Assembly: GCA_963756365.1 (NCBI GenBank)
Contig: CAVWNF010000003.1
Span: 1,364,001 to 1,428,000, forward strand
Direction of reading: 5' to 3'
Origin: WHTI01 sp963756365
GTDB taxonomy: Bacteria > Actinomycetota > CADDZG01 > WHSQ01
Length of the DNA stretch: 64,000 bases
The notes beneath the pieces are model-generated. The model made no database searches. It was not told the DNA's origin and saw only the letters and a list, made by a program, of their open reading frames with translations. The position numbers and the translations under genes were made by a program. Positions 38,130 through 46,520 of this stretch are shown here, in pieces (position 1 is the stretch's first letter; each line of letters opens with the position of its first letter).

Positions 38130-38511
38130 CTAGCGGCGGTTATGACCACCTGGGAGCTCGATCCGCTGACCTACCTGGGGTAGTCCCTGGATGCCGTTGA
38201 TGTCGTAGATCGCATCCACGTATGCCCTGGGATCCACTCCCTCAGGCGCATAGCGGGTCGCCAACTCCCACACGGTGTCACCCGAGCGCGAGAACCACGG
38301 CGGCGGGTGCGCCGGGCTTGGAAGCGACCGAAGAGCCTCCACCGATGAGGTTGAACGCCACGACGATCCCGACCAGGAGAGCGCCGACTCCCGCCCTACG
38401 GCGAGCGACGGCGCGGCGACGCCGGGCAAGGGAGCGCTGGCGAGCGGCTGCGAACGCGTCGCGAGGGCCACGTAACTCACCTCGAGCGATGTCCTCATAC
38501 CTGACCGCCAT
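38130..38511 (-). CDS. SOS-linked LysM protein, ChiZ/YneA/DivS-like cell-division inhibitor (one frameshift)
   Basis: ATG 38511, preceded by AGGAGG, begins MAVRYEDIARGELRG; repaired, 126 residues. A cytoplasmic basic segment is followed by one membrane helix (AGVGALLVGIVVAFNLIGGG). The extracytoplasmic LysM domain contains RSGDTVWELATRYAPEG and GQRIELPG. As printed, the frame breaks near 38290, where removing one C restores the LysM. It is divergent from lexA, as are Rv2719c (ChiZ), YneA and DivS in other Gram-positives. These halt division after DNA damage. Two LexA boxes lie at its promoter. Confidence 0.85.
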
Positions 38512-38584
38512 GCCACCCTCCTAAGTCGTCTGGAGCCGCTGTATCTGCACCGTAGGGACCGGGTACGACAGAAATCTCTTCGTT

Positions 38585-38632
38585 GCCACCCGAGCCCGCT
38601 GCCACCCGAGCCCGCTGGCACCCGAGCCCGCC
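38585..38632. repeat. Three tandem 16-bp repeats in the leader of the LysM gene
   Basis: GCCACCCGAGCCCGCT occurs twice exactly (38585-38600 and 38601-38616), then once with two mismatches (38617-38632). It lies in the predicted 5' untranslated region of the LysM gene. This looks like recent slippage or a regulatory repeat. Confidence 0.8.
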
Positions 38633-38636
38633 TATC

Positions 38637-38650
38637 CGAACGTCTGTTCG
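38637..38650. promoter_or_regulatory. LexA box 1 (LysM gene)
   Basis: CGAACGTCTGTTCG matches the Gram-positive LexA box (CGAAC-N4-GTTCG). It lies just downstream of the LysM gene -10 element, overlapping the transcription start. Confidence 0.9.
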
Positions 38651-38652
38651 AT

Positions 38653-38681
38653 AGGGTAGCCGAACATCCGTTCGCATGCAA
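38653..38681 (-). promoter_or_regulatory. Predicted LysM-gene promoter, LexA-occluded
   Basis: On the minus strand, -35 TTGCAT (38676-38681) and -10 TACCCT (38653-38658) are 17 bp apart. The spacer contains LexA box 2, so bound LexA would block RNA polymerase. Confidence 0.65.
38661..38674. promoter_or_regulatory. LexA box 2 (LysM gene spacer)
   Basis: CGAACATCCGTTCG fits the LexA consensus and lies within the 17-bp spacer of the predicted LysM promoter. Confidence 0.9.
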
Positions 38682-38691
38682 GACCTAGCAG

Positions 38692-38705
38692 CGAACACAC
38701 GTTCT
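38692..38705. promoter_or_regulatory. LexA box 3 (lexA promoter)
   Basis: CGAACACACGTTCT is a LexA-like box with one mismatch in the right arm. Its end overlaps the first base of the lexA -35 element. Confidence 0.8.
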
Positions 38706-38733
38706 TGATTACGGCGTCCAAGGGGGCTAAGAT
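38705..38733 (+). promoter_or_regulatory. Predicted lexA promoter
   Basis: -35 TTGATT (38705-38710) and -10 TAAGAT (38728-38733) are separated by 17 bp. LexA boxes sit at both ends, one at the -35 and one over the predicted start, which suits autorepression. Confidence 0.7.
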
Positions 38734-38737
38734 GATG

Positions 38738-38751
38738 CGAACATCAGTTCG
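38738..38751. promoter_or_regulatory. LexA box 4 (lexA start region)
   Basis: CGAACATCAGTTCG fits the LexA consensus and lies right after the lexA -10, covering the predicted transcription start. Confidence 0.9.
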
Positions 38752-38773
38752 GAGTAGGGATTCGGAGTAGGGA
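38748..38773. repeat. Two tandem 13-bp repeats in the lexA leader
   Basis: TTCGGAGTAGGGA is exactly duplicated (38748-38760 and 38761-38773). The first copy overlaps the end of LexA box 4. Further on, ACGACAG occurs three times at 12-13 bp spacing (38803, 38816, 38828) before the start codon. Confidence 0.8.
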
Positions 38774-38843
38774 TCAAGACCACGCAACAGCCGTCACGAC
38801 GGACGACAGAGCCAGACGACAGGCCACACGACAGGAGGACCAC

Positions 38844-39485
38844 ATGGTCGAGGGACTGACCGACAGGCAACGCCAAGCACTGCAGTTCATCGCCGAAGAG
38901 GTCGCCTCCAAGGGCTATCCCCCTTCGATCCGCGAGATCGGTGAGGCGATGGGCCTTGCCTCACCCTCGACGGTCCACAGCCACCTTCAAGCGCTCGTGA
39001 AGAAGGGCTTCCTGCGGATCGATCCCACCAAGCCTCGTGCGATCGAGCTTCTCTACGACGCAGATACCGATCTCCCCCGAGAGCGCACGGCGACCAGGAG
39101 CGTCCCGTTGCTGGGTCGCATCGCGGCAGGTACGCCGATCATGGCCGAGGAGCACGTCGAGGAGATCTACCCGATGCCTGCCGACCTCGTCGGCGACGGG
39201 AACGTCTTCATGCTGCAGGTCAGCGGCGATTCGATGATCGATGCCGGGATCTTCGACGGCGACTACGTGATCATCAGGCAGCAGCCCACCGCTCACTCTG
39301 GCGAGATAGTCGCAGCCATGATCCCGAGCGAGTACGACGAGGCGCCCGAAGCCACCGTCAAGACGATCCGACACCGCGGCTCCGCGATCATCTTGGAGCC
39401 AGCCAACGAGCGTCTCGAGCCCTTCGAAGCTCCGCCGGGCACCGAGATCCTCGGCAAGGTCGTTGCGGTGTTCCGCAGCCTCTAG
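38844..39485 (+). CDS. lexA: SOS repressor LexA
   Basis: LexA represses DNA-damage genes and self-cleaves when RecA is activated. The ATG at 38844 has CAGGAGG upstream; 213 residues. The wHTH at about 1-65 (SIREIGEAMGLASPSTVHSHLQAL) is followed by cleavage site Ala95-Gly96 (GRIAAGTPI), nucleophile Ser130 (VSGDSMIDAGI) and general-base Lys173 (ATVKTIRH). It is divergent from the LysM gene, with four LexA boxes in the shared region. The stop overlaps convergent hflX by 4 nt. Confidence 0.97.
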   Translation: MVEGLTDRQRQALQFIAEEVASKGYPPSIREIGEAMGLASPSTVHSHLQALVKKGFLRIDPTKPRAIELLYDADTDLPRERTATRSVPLLGRIAAGTPIMAEEHVEEIYPMPADLVGDGNVFMLQVSGDSMIDAGIFDGDYVIIRQQPTAHSGEIVAAMIPSEYDEAPEATVKTIRHRGSAIILEPANERLEPFEAPPGTEILGKVVAVFRSL

Positions 39486-40780
39486 TCAGACTGCCGGTCA
39501 CTGGCGATGAATCCGCCGAGGTCGGCAAGGGATTCGCGCCGGACCCTCGCAACCAGGTGGGTACCTTCCTCGCTGTAGGTCTCTTCGACGACCTCTCCTT
39601 CGTCGTGCACCCGGGCCACCAGGTCTCCCCTATCGAACGGGATGTTGAGCACGACCTCGACCTTCAGGCGGGCCAGTTCCGAGTCGAGAAGGGCGAGCAG
39701 TTCGTCGATCCCTTCACCCTTCTCTGCAGAGATCAGCACCGCATCGGGCCGACGGGTGATGAGCACCTTGGCATCCTCGGGGGCCAGTAGATCTGCCTTG
39801 TTGAGAGCGATCACCGTGGGGCGATCGAGAGCCCCGATCTCGATCAAGACCTGTTCGACGGCAGCGATCTGGCGTTCGACGTCCCTGCTGGCATCCACCA
39901 CGTGGAGCAAGAGGCTCGCCTCGGTAACCTCCTCGAGCGTGGACCGGAAGGCCTCGATGAGTTGCGTAGGTAGCTTCTGGACGAACCCGACGGTGTCGGT
40001 CATGAGCACGGTTCCCTCGCGGGGCAGTACGAGCTTCCTGGTGGTCGGATCGAGGGTTGAGAACAACTGGTTCTGGATCAACACGCCGGCATCGGTGAGA
40101 TGGCGAAGCAAGGTCGACTTCCCCGCGTTCGTATAGCCGACGAGTGCGATGACTGGAACCCCGGTCCGCTGCCGCTGTTTGCGCTTCAAGACACGGGTGC
40201 GCTCGAGATCGACCAGGTCCTTCTTCACCCTCTCGATGCGCCGGAGGATCGAGCGGCGCTCTGCCTCCAGAGCCGACTCACCAGGGCCTCTCGTCCCGAT
40301 CCCCGCACCTAGTCGAGACAGCACATCGCCCCAACCACGCAGGCGTGGCAGGCGATAGTTCAGTTGCGCCAGCTCGACCTGCAGTTTCCCTTCGGCCGAC
40401 CGTGCGTGTTGGGCGAAGATGTCGAGGATCAATCCCGTGCGATCGATGATCTTCAGCTGTTTGTCTGCAAGAGGGTTCACGCCGGCGATCTCTTCGAGGT
40501 TCCGGCCCTGGGCCGGGGTCAACTCATCGTCGAAGATGACCATGTCGGCCTCGAGGGTGGCCGCTGCATCAACCACCTCGCGCGCCTTGCCCTTTCCTAG
40601 GTAGGTCGCGGGATGCGGGCGCTCGACGCGCTGCACCATCCGGTCTGCCGTATCCGCGCCTGCGGTGTCTGCGAGAGCCTCGAGCTCGTCCAGCGAGAAC
40701 TCCGCGTCCTCGATGTCGGAGGTTCCGATCGCCGCTCCCACGAGGATCGCTCGCTCACGCTCGTCCTTGGTGGGTTCCAT
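39482..40780 (-). CDS. hflX: Ribosome-associated GTPase HflX
   Basis: HflX binds the large ribosomal subunit and rescues stalled ribosomes, especially under heat stress. This 432-residue protein has an HflX N-terminal domain (ADMVIFDDELTPAQGRNLEEI) and a G domain with G1 GYTNAGKST, G3 DTVGF and G4 NKADL. It comes 4 nt after dapL on the minus strand. In actinobacteria it typically lies near dapF, miaA and lexA, as here. Confidence 0.95.
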   Translation of the reverse strand: MEPTKDERERAILVGAAIGTSDIEDAEFSLDELEALADTAGADTADRMVQRVERPHPATYLGKGKAREVVDAAATLEADMVIFDDELTPAQGRNLEEIAGVNPLADKQLKIIDRTGLILDIFAQHARSAEGKLQVELAQLNYRLPRLRGWGDVLSRLGAGIGTRGPGESALEAERRSILRRIERVKKDLVDLERTRVLKRKQRQRTGVPVIALVGYTNAGKSTLLRHLTDAGVLIQNQLFSTLDPTTRKLVLPREGTVLMTDTVGFVQKLPTQLIEAFRSTLEEVTEASLLLHVVDASRDVERQIAAVEQVLIEIGALDRPTVIALNKADLLAPEDAKVLITRRPDAVLISAEKGEGIDELLALLDSELARLKVEVVLNIPFDRGDLVARVHDEGEVVEETYSEEGTHLVARVRRESLADLGGFIASDRQSD

Positions 40781-40784
40781 CTCT

Positions 40785-41951
40785 TTACGAGTCAGCGAAG
40801 ACCTTTCGGAGTCGTTCGACGCCTTCCTCGAGGCGCTCGTCGGGCACCGTCAGTGAGAAGCGCACGAATCCCTCGCCCGACGGGCCGTAGCCGGTACCCG
40901 GGATCGCCACGACTCCAGCCTTATCGAGCAGTGCCGTCGCGAACGATTCGGAGGTGTGCCGCTCTGGGACAGGGGTCCACACGTAGATAGAGCCCTTCGG
41001 AGGCGTCACGACGACGTCCATGGACTTGAGGGCATCGCACAGGAGGTCCCGTCGGTGGCGGTAGCGCTCGATGGTTGCCACGAGATGATCCTGCGGCCCT
41101 TCGAGGGCGGCGATACCGGCTCGCTGGACCGCATCGAAGATGCCCGAGTCGATGTTGGTCTTCAGCCGCTTGATCGCCTCGATAGCACTGGCGGCGCCGG
41201 CGACCCAGCCGATGCGCCATCCGGTCATGTTGTAGGTCTTGGACAGCGACCCGAACTCGATCGTGCAGTCGAGCGCCCCCTCTGCTTGCAGCACGCTGGG
41301 AGCCACGTAGTCGTCGAACGTGATCTCGGTATACGCGGCGTCGTGGCACAGAAGGATGTCCCGCTCACGGCAGAACGCAACCACCTCGGCGAAGTAGTCG
41401 GCGTCGACGCACGCTGCGGTCGGGTTGGAGGGATAGTTCAACCACATCACCCGAGCACGCTCCACGACGTCGTCTGACAGAGCGGACAGGTCTGGAGTGA
41501 AGTCGTTCTCGGCCAGCAGCGGCATCATCGCCGGCTCGCCCCCAGCGAGGATCGTGCCCGTCTCGTAGACCGGGTAGCCCGGGTCTGGGATCAGTGCCAC
41601 ATCCCCCGGGTCGATGAATGCGACGGGGAGATGGAAGATCCCCTCCTTGGTCCCGACGAGGGGCTGGATCTGGGTGTCGGGATCCAACTCAACCCCGAAG
41701 CGGAGCCGGTACCAATCGGCGATCGACTTCCTGAACTCCGGCATCCCCGTGTACGAGGGGTATCGATGCGTTCCAGGATCCTTCGCCGCTTCGCACAGAG
41801 CATCGATGACGTGTGGCGGGCTCGGAAGATCGGGGTCACCGACGCCGAACGAGATGACGTCTACACCTTTGGCGCGCGCCTCCTGGATCTTGCGATCCAT
41901 CTCTGCGAACAGATACGGGGGAAGCCGGTCGATCCTCTTTGCGGTTCTCAA
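40785..41951 (-). CDS. dapL: LL-diaminopimelate aminotransferase
   Basis: DapL converts tetrahydrodipicolinate directly to LL-diaminopimelate, skipping the succinylase route. This 388-residue protein has DLPSPPHVIDAL, HRYPSYTGMPEFR, PLVGTKEGIFHL, PNYPxNPT-like NYPSNPTAACV and the PLP lysine in SLSKTYNMTGWRIGW. The neighbour dapF makes the next step, which supports DapL over a generic aspartate aminotransferase. Its ATG overlaps the dapF stop by 4 nt. DapL is unusual in Actinomycetota, which mostly use the DapC/DapE route. Confidence 0.88.
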   Translation of the reverse strand: MRTAKRIDRLPPYLFAEMDRKIQEARAKGVDVISFGVGDPDLPSPPHVIDALCEAAKDPGTHRYPSYTGMPEFRKSIADWYRLRFGVELDPDTQIQPLVGTKEGIFHLPVAFIDPGDVALIPDPGYPVYETGTILAGGEPAMMPLLAENDFTPDLSALSDDVVERARVMWLNYPSNPTAACVDADYFAEVVAFCRERDILLCHDAAYTEITFDDYVAPSVLQAEGALDCTIEFGSLSKTYNMTGWRIGWVAGAASAIEAIKRLKTNIDSGIFDAVQRAGIAALEGPQDHLVATIERYRHRRDLLCDALKSMDVVVTPPKGSIYVWTPVPERHTSESFATALLDKAGVVAIPGTGYGPSGEGFVRFSLTVPDERLEEGVERLRKVFADS

Positions 41952-42781
41952 ATCTCAACCTTTCCTTCGAACGATCTAAGAGCTGGGCCCGTCATCATCA
42001 CGGAGCTCCCGTCACCTGGGGTTCCGTCCCACGAAACTTCGAGGTCGCCGCCCGGAAGAGCGACGGTCACGTCGGCAGCCGTATCCCGCAATAGATGAGC
42101 AGCGACCGCCACCGCACATGCGCCCGTTCCGCACGCCAGGGTCTCCCCCGCTCCCCTCTCCCAAACCCGCATCCTGACGCGGTCCGGGGATTCGACGGTG
42201 ACGAACTCGACGTTGACTCCATTGGGGAACATCGGATGCTTCTCGACCAGGGGCCCGATCTCCGACAGGGCCACGTCATCGGGTTCGTCCACGAACACCA
42301 CCGCGTGAGGATTGCCCATCGAGACGATCGCTGCCTCAAGGGTCGAGTCCGCGAGCTCGATCTTGGCGTGCAGGGCGTCGGTTCCCGGCCAGTCCACGGG
42401 GATCTCGGCGGGAACGAATTCTGGCGGACCCATGTCCACCTTGACCCGGTCATCGTCGAGGATCCAGACCCGCTTCGGTCCCGCCCTCGTACCGACAGTT
42501 AACTCGGTTCCTTCAGCCAGTCCCTCCGCACGGGCGAACAGCGCGAGGCAGCGGATGCCGTTGCCGCACATCTCACCGATCGACCCGTCCGAATTCACGT
42601 AATCCATGAAAAGGTCGGTCCCGTCAGTTCCAGGGGCAACCCGGATCACTCCGTCGCCGCCGATGCCGAATCTCCGGTCGCACAGCGCCCTCACGGCCCC
42701 AGCCGACAGGGCGAGGCCGTCTTCGGGGTCGGCGATCATGATGAAATCGTTGCCGATACCGTGGTACTTCGTGAACCTCAT
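41948..42781 (-). CDS. dapF: Diaminopimelate epimerase
   Basis: DapF turns LL- into meso-diaminopimelate for peptidoglycan and lysine. The ATG at 42781 (MRFTKYHGIGNDF), with GAGGAG 4 nt upstream, is preferred to the ATG at 42793; 277 residues. The two catalytic cysteines lie in GEMCGNGIRCL (Cys72) and LACGTGACAVAV, as expected. The dapF-dapL-hflX order forms a minus-strand operon. Confidence 0.96.
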   Translation of the reverse strand: MRFTKYHGIGNDFIMIADPEDGLALSAGAVRALCDRRFGIGGDGVIRVAPGTDGTDLFMDYVNSDGSIGEMCGNGIRCLALFARAEGLAEGTELTVGTRAGPKRVWILDDDRVKVDMGPPEFVPAEIPVDWPGTDALHAKIELADSTLEAAIVSMGNPHAVVFVDEPDDVALSEIGPLVEKHPMFPNGVNVEFVTVESPDRVRMRVWERGAGETLACGTGACAVAVAAHLLRDTAADVTVALPGGDLEVSWDGTPGDGSSVMMTGPALRSFEGKVEI

Positions 42782-42928
42782 GGAGCTCCTCACGCTCTAG
42801 CCAGGGTGCCTTTACCGGAGACCTACCTACGGTACCCGCCTACGCGGGCCTCTATGTTGAGGTAACAAGTCGAGCGGGCCTAGACTTCCGGGCCACTTGT
42901 ACATCCAAACAGGGCGGTGCTGGAAGAG

Positions 42929-43432
42929 ATGAGAGTCACCACGAGGGGATCGATACGGACGGCCATCATCGGGGCGGCCCTACTCGCCGTCGCCTGCGGA
43001 GGTGCCAGCTCTCTCGACACCGATTCCGTGGCGGTCTCACTCTCCGAATCGCTGTCAGCTTCCCTCGGGGGCCAGGTGGACGTGACCTGCCCAGAAGATG
43101 TGCCTGCAGAGAAGGGCCACACCTTCACGTGCACGGCGACCGCCGGGGACGAGAGCTTCGATGTCGTCGTCACGGAGACGAGCGACGAGGGGGATGTCAC
43201 CGCTAGGCGTGCAGAGCTCGACATGGATGCGATCGAAGCTCAGATCAGTGCGCCTCTCGAGCAACTCGGCAATCTTCCGATCGAAGTCACTTGTCCGGAC
43301 GACGTCGAGGTCGGTAAGGGAAAGACCTTCGAGTGTGTCGCATCGAGCGAGCGCGGCGAACTGACGATGATCGTCACTCAAACCGACGACTTCGGAAACA
43401 TCACGTTCGAGCCGGCCGACGCCGAGGAGTAA
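42929..43432 (+). CDS. Lipoprotein with two DUF4333 domains
   Basis: The ATG at 42929 (MRVTTRGSIRTA) is favoured over a GTG at 42917 because it gives a normal signal peptide with a lipobox, LLAVAC. The mature part has two copies of a DUF4333 module with VTCPEDV...FTCTAT and VTCPDDV...FECVAS, each with two cysteines. It is the only plus-strand gene between dapF and miaA and meets miaA tail to tail with no gap. Role unknown; DUF4333 proteins are common actinobacterial surface proteins. Confidence 0.8.
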   Translation: MRVTTRGSIRTAIIGAALLAVACGGASSLDTDSVAVSLSESLSASLGGQVDVTCPEDVPAEKGHTFTCTATAGDESFDVVVTETSDEGDVTARRAELDMDAIEAQISAPLEQLGNLPIEVTCPDDVEVGKGKTFECVASSERGELTMIVTQTDDFGNITFEPADAEE

Positions 43433-44329
43433 CTAGCCGCTGAGGTGCTCAGCGATCCGCTCCACGATCGGATCGCCGTCGAGCTCTATCCACTCGATCC
43501 GCGGATCCGAGCGGAACCACGATTCCTGACGGCGGGCGAAGCGTTTGGTGGCCCTCACTATCGCGGCCAGGACGTCCTCGGGTGCGGACCCCTGCATCTC
43601 CAGGACCTGTCGGTAGCCAAGGGCTTGGGCTGCGGTCCGAGATAGTCCCTGCGCGGCGAGTGTCGTCGTTTCCGCTACCAGTCCTCTCTCGATCATCGCT
43701 TCAGCCCGTTCGTGGATCCGGGCGTAGAGGTCCTCTCTCGAGCGCTGCAGCCCGACGGCCTTGAGGTCATAGATGCTCTCGTAGCGCTCCCATGACGAGT
43801 CGAACTCCGAGAACCTTGCCCCGGTCAGTTCGATCGCTTCGAGCGCACGGACGATCCGGCGCGTGTTCCCCGGCTCGATCTTGAGCGCGGCGGCGGGGTC
43901 GAGTTCCCTCAGGCGCTCGTACAGTTCGATGCCACCGTCGATGGCCGCCTCATCCTCGAGTTTCCGCCGCACGGCTTCGTCTCTTGGGGGGAAACGGAGG
44001 TCGTCCACCACCGAGCGGAAGTACAGGCCCGAGCCACCGACGAGGAGCGGGTACGCACCCCGGGCCTCGATGTCGACGATCGCGGCGCGTGCCGCGTCCC
44101 TGAAGTCGGCGACCGTCACCTCGTCGCTCGGGTCGAACACATCGATCAGGTGATGAGGTACCGAGGTCCGCTCTTCGAGACTCGGCGTGGCGGTGCCGAT
44201 GTCCATCCCTCTATATGCCTGCATCGAATCGAGAGACACGATCTCAGCACCCAGGCGGCGGGCGACCTCGATGGATAGTGCGGTCTTTCCAACCGCGGTC
44301 GGGCCCACGATCGCGCCCACCCGGATCAC
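43433..44329 (-). CDS. miaA: tRNA dimethylallyltransferase
   Basis: MiaA adds a dimethylallyl group to A37 of UNN-decoding tRNAs. This 298-residue protein begins with GTG and has the P-loop VGPTAVGKTALS (about 8-19), DSMQAYRGMDIGT, and the LVGGSGLYFRSV substrate pocket. Its start overlaps the preceding gene by 4 nt (GTGA). MiaB, the next enzyme on the same base, is encoded two genes upstream, so the modification pathway is clustered. Confidence 0.96.
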   Translation of the reverse strand: MIRVGAIVGPTAVGKTALSIEVARRLGAEIVSLDSMQAYRGMDIGTATPSLEERTSVPHHLIDVFDPSDEVTVADFRDAARAAIVDIEARGAYPLLVGGSGLYFRSVVDDLRFPPRDEAVRRKLEDEAAIDGGIELYERLRELDPAAALKIEPGNTRRIVRALEAIELTGARFSEFDSSWERYESIYDLKAVGLQRSREDLYARIHERAEAMIERGLVAETTTLAAQGLSRTAAQALGYRQVLEMQGSAPEDVLAAIVRATKRFARRQESWFRSDPRIEWIELDGDPIVERIAEHLSG

Positions 44330-45079
44330 AGCGTCGCCACCAGGTAGCCGACCCCCACGGGGGCCTCATACGCGAGAACCTCCGCCGAGCGTCCGCCGAA
44401 CAGGTGCCCCAGAACGGCCAGGGGGCCGGCTCCGCACGATCCTGCATCCGCCCACGCCCGTGGTGGGATCGAGCTCAACTCGCCCGCATCGGAGCCGAGA
44501 GCGGCGAGGATCTGCCTGTCGAGGGCGAGCCCTTCGGCCCTCTCGGTCAACGGAGCGCGGGGAGACAGGGCTGCGGAGGAGTGAGCGCTGGCCACGACCA
44601 GAACGTGACTCTCGGTCGCTAGCGATCTGATCGCCTCGGCGAGAGCCTCCGCACGATCGAGCGACCCTTGGGGATCGATCCTGTCTGAGCCCGCGGCTCG
44701 ACCGGTCCAATCGCGCATCGAACATGCCACAAGCGGAACCTCTGGCAGCGACCCCATCAGGAGAGGCACGCTGAGCCCCTCGTCCACGAGATCCGATCGC
44801 TCGGCCCCCCACTCTGCCGCAACGGCCTTCGAGGCTGCGTGGTCCAGACGTACCTCGACCGCGGCCATCGACGCACCGGTGCGTCGCGATACTCCCGTCT
44901 AGTCCGCTCGCTACCGCCTCGAAGGCTCCGTGCGGTGAGATCAGAACGACCATGTCGCACGGCAGCGCCCGCACCTGAGCCACTGCATCAGACATCCGAG
45001 AACGGACCTCGGGTAAACCATCCGAAGCCGCGTCCAAGAGCAGGAGGGGCGCGTGAGGGACGATCGCCCCGCTCAGCAT
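44326..45079 (-). CDS. Class III extradiol dioxygenase-like protein (one frameshift)
   Basis: The ATG at 45079 begins MLSGAIVPHAPLLL; repaired, 250 residues. VPHAP, ISPHGAFEAV and VVASAHSSAALSPRAP are typical of the class III extradiol dioxygenase/MEMO-like fold. The gene between miaA and miaB in mycobacteria (Rv2728c) has the same position. As printed, the frame changes near 44880; removing one base rejoins DGSIA with TGASMAAVEVRL. The enzymatic role of this syntenic protein is unknown, though coupling to miaA and miaB suggests a related housekeeping role. Confidence 0.8.
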
Positions 45080-45084
45080 GAGAC

Positions 45085-46515
45085 CTAGGAGCAGCAGCTC
45101 TCGACCGACACCAGCGGGAGGTTGATCCGCGCAGGAGCGACCGGAACCGCTCGGGGTGGGCCGCCGACGGCGATGCCCTCGAGGTGACGTGCGCGAGACA
45201 CAGTGATGGTTACCGCGCGGAACGTGCCCTCAGAAGAACCGTCGTCCGGGAAGTGCACGATCTTGTTGGTGCGCGTCCTACCCGTGAGCATCTCGGGATC
45301 TTTCCGGGAGGTCCCCTCTACCAATAGCTGCTCCACGGAACCGACGTGACGAGCGTTCCGTTCGATCCCGATCTCCTCTTGAAGGGCCTCGAGGCGCTCG
45401 TAGCGTTCCTGGACGACCGCCTTCGGGAGATGATCCGGCATCGTGGCAGCAGCCGTCATCGGGCGCGGCGAATACTGGAACGTATAGGCACTGTCGTAGC
45501 GTGCGCGCCGAACCAACTCGAGTGTGTCTTCGAAATCGGCATCTGTTTCCCCAGGGAACCCCACGATGATGTCGGTCGTGATAGCCACATCCGGGATCGC
45601 AGCTCGGACCATCTCGATCTTCTGGAGATAGCGTTCCCGCGTGTATGCGCGCTTCATCCGCTTGAGGATGCGGTCAGACCCGGACTGAACGGGGAGATGT
45701 ATGTGCTCACACACGACGTTGCACTCGGCCATCGCCCGCACACTGTCCTCACGGAAATCCTTCGGGTGTGGACTGGTGAACCGGACCCGCTCGAGCCCGT
45801 CGATATCGTCTAGGGCATAGAGCAGACGCGCGAACATCGGCGTTCCGTCGAGGTCCCGGCCGTATGAATTCACGTTCTGCCCGAGGAGCGTCACCTCCAC
45901 CACCCCGTCGGCAACCAGTTGCTCGACCTCGTGGACGATGTCGCCCATCCTGCGCGACTCCTCACGCCCTCGCACCGCCGGAACGATGCAGAACGTGCAT
46001 GAGTTGTTGCAACCGATGGATATCGAGACCCACGCGTGCCACGGCGAGTTACGTCGTGCCGGCAGCGCAGAGGGAAACGTCTCTGTCTGTTCGAGGATCT
46101 CGAACGACGGTGCGATCTCGGACTCCATGAGAAGTCTCGGGAGGCTTGCGAGGTTGTGCGTACCGAGAACGACGTCGACGTATGGGGCCTTCTCCTGGAT
46201 CAGGCTCCTGTCCTTCTGAGCCAGACATCCAGCAACGACGATCTTCTTTCCCGGTTGACGGTCCTTCACAGATTTGAGGTGGCCGAGGTTCCCGTAGAGC
46301 CGGGTATCCGCGTTCTCTCGGATGCAGCACGTGTTGAACAGCACGACCCCGGCTTCCTCCGCGCTCGAGGCGGGAACGTACCCCTGGTCCTCGAGCATCC
46401 CGGCGAGTCGCTCGGAGTCGTGCTCGTTCATCTGGCACCCGAATGTTCGGATGAAGTAGGTCGCGGGCTTCATCGTCACGCTCGGAGCCTCGATCAAGTC
46501 ATCCATCGTTTCCAT
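45085..46515 (-). CDS. miaB: tRNA-2-methylthio-N6-dimethylallyladenosine synthase
   Basis: MiaB methylthiolates i6A37 of tRNA, downstream of MiaA. This 476-residue protein has the MiaB N-terminal UPF0004 cysteines (FGCQMNEHDSE, NTCCIRENAD, VVAGCLAQ) and the radical-SAM triad CNNSCTFC (GCNNSCTFCIVP), then a TRAM domain. The C-terminus ends with two adjacent cysteines, VESCCS, an oddity. The precise start among several nearby Met codons is uncertain. Confidence 0.95.
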   Translation of the reverse strand: METMDDLIEAPSVTMKPATYFIRTFGCQMNEHDSERLAGMLEDQGYVPASSAEEAGVVLFNTCCIRENADTRLYGNLGHLKSVKDRQPGKKIVVAGCLAQKDRSLIQEKAPYVDVVLGTHNLASLPRLLMESEIAPSFEILEQTETFPSALPARRNSPWHAWVSISIGCNNSCTFCIVPAVRGREESRRMGDIVHEVEQLVADGVVEVTLLGQNVNSYGRDLDGTPMFARLLYALDDIDGLERVRFTSPHPKDFREDSVRAMAECNVVCEHIHLPVQSGSDRILKRMKRAYTRERYLQKIEMVRAAIPDVAITTDIIVGFPGETDADFEDTLELVRRARYDSAYTFQYSPRPMTAAATMPDHLPKAVVQERYERLEALQEEIGIERNARHVGSVEQLLVEGTSRKDPEMLTGRTRTNKIVHFPDDGSSEGTFRAVTITVSRARHLEGIAVGGPPRAVPVAPARINLPLVSVESCCS

Positions 46516-46520
46516 CGTAG

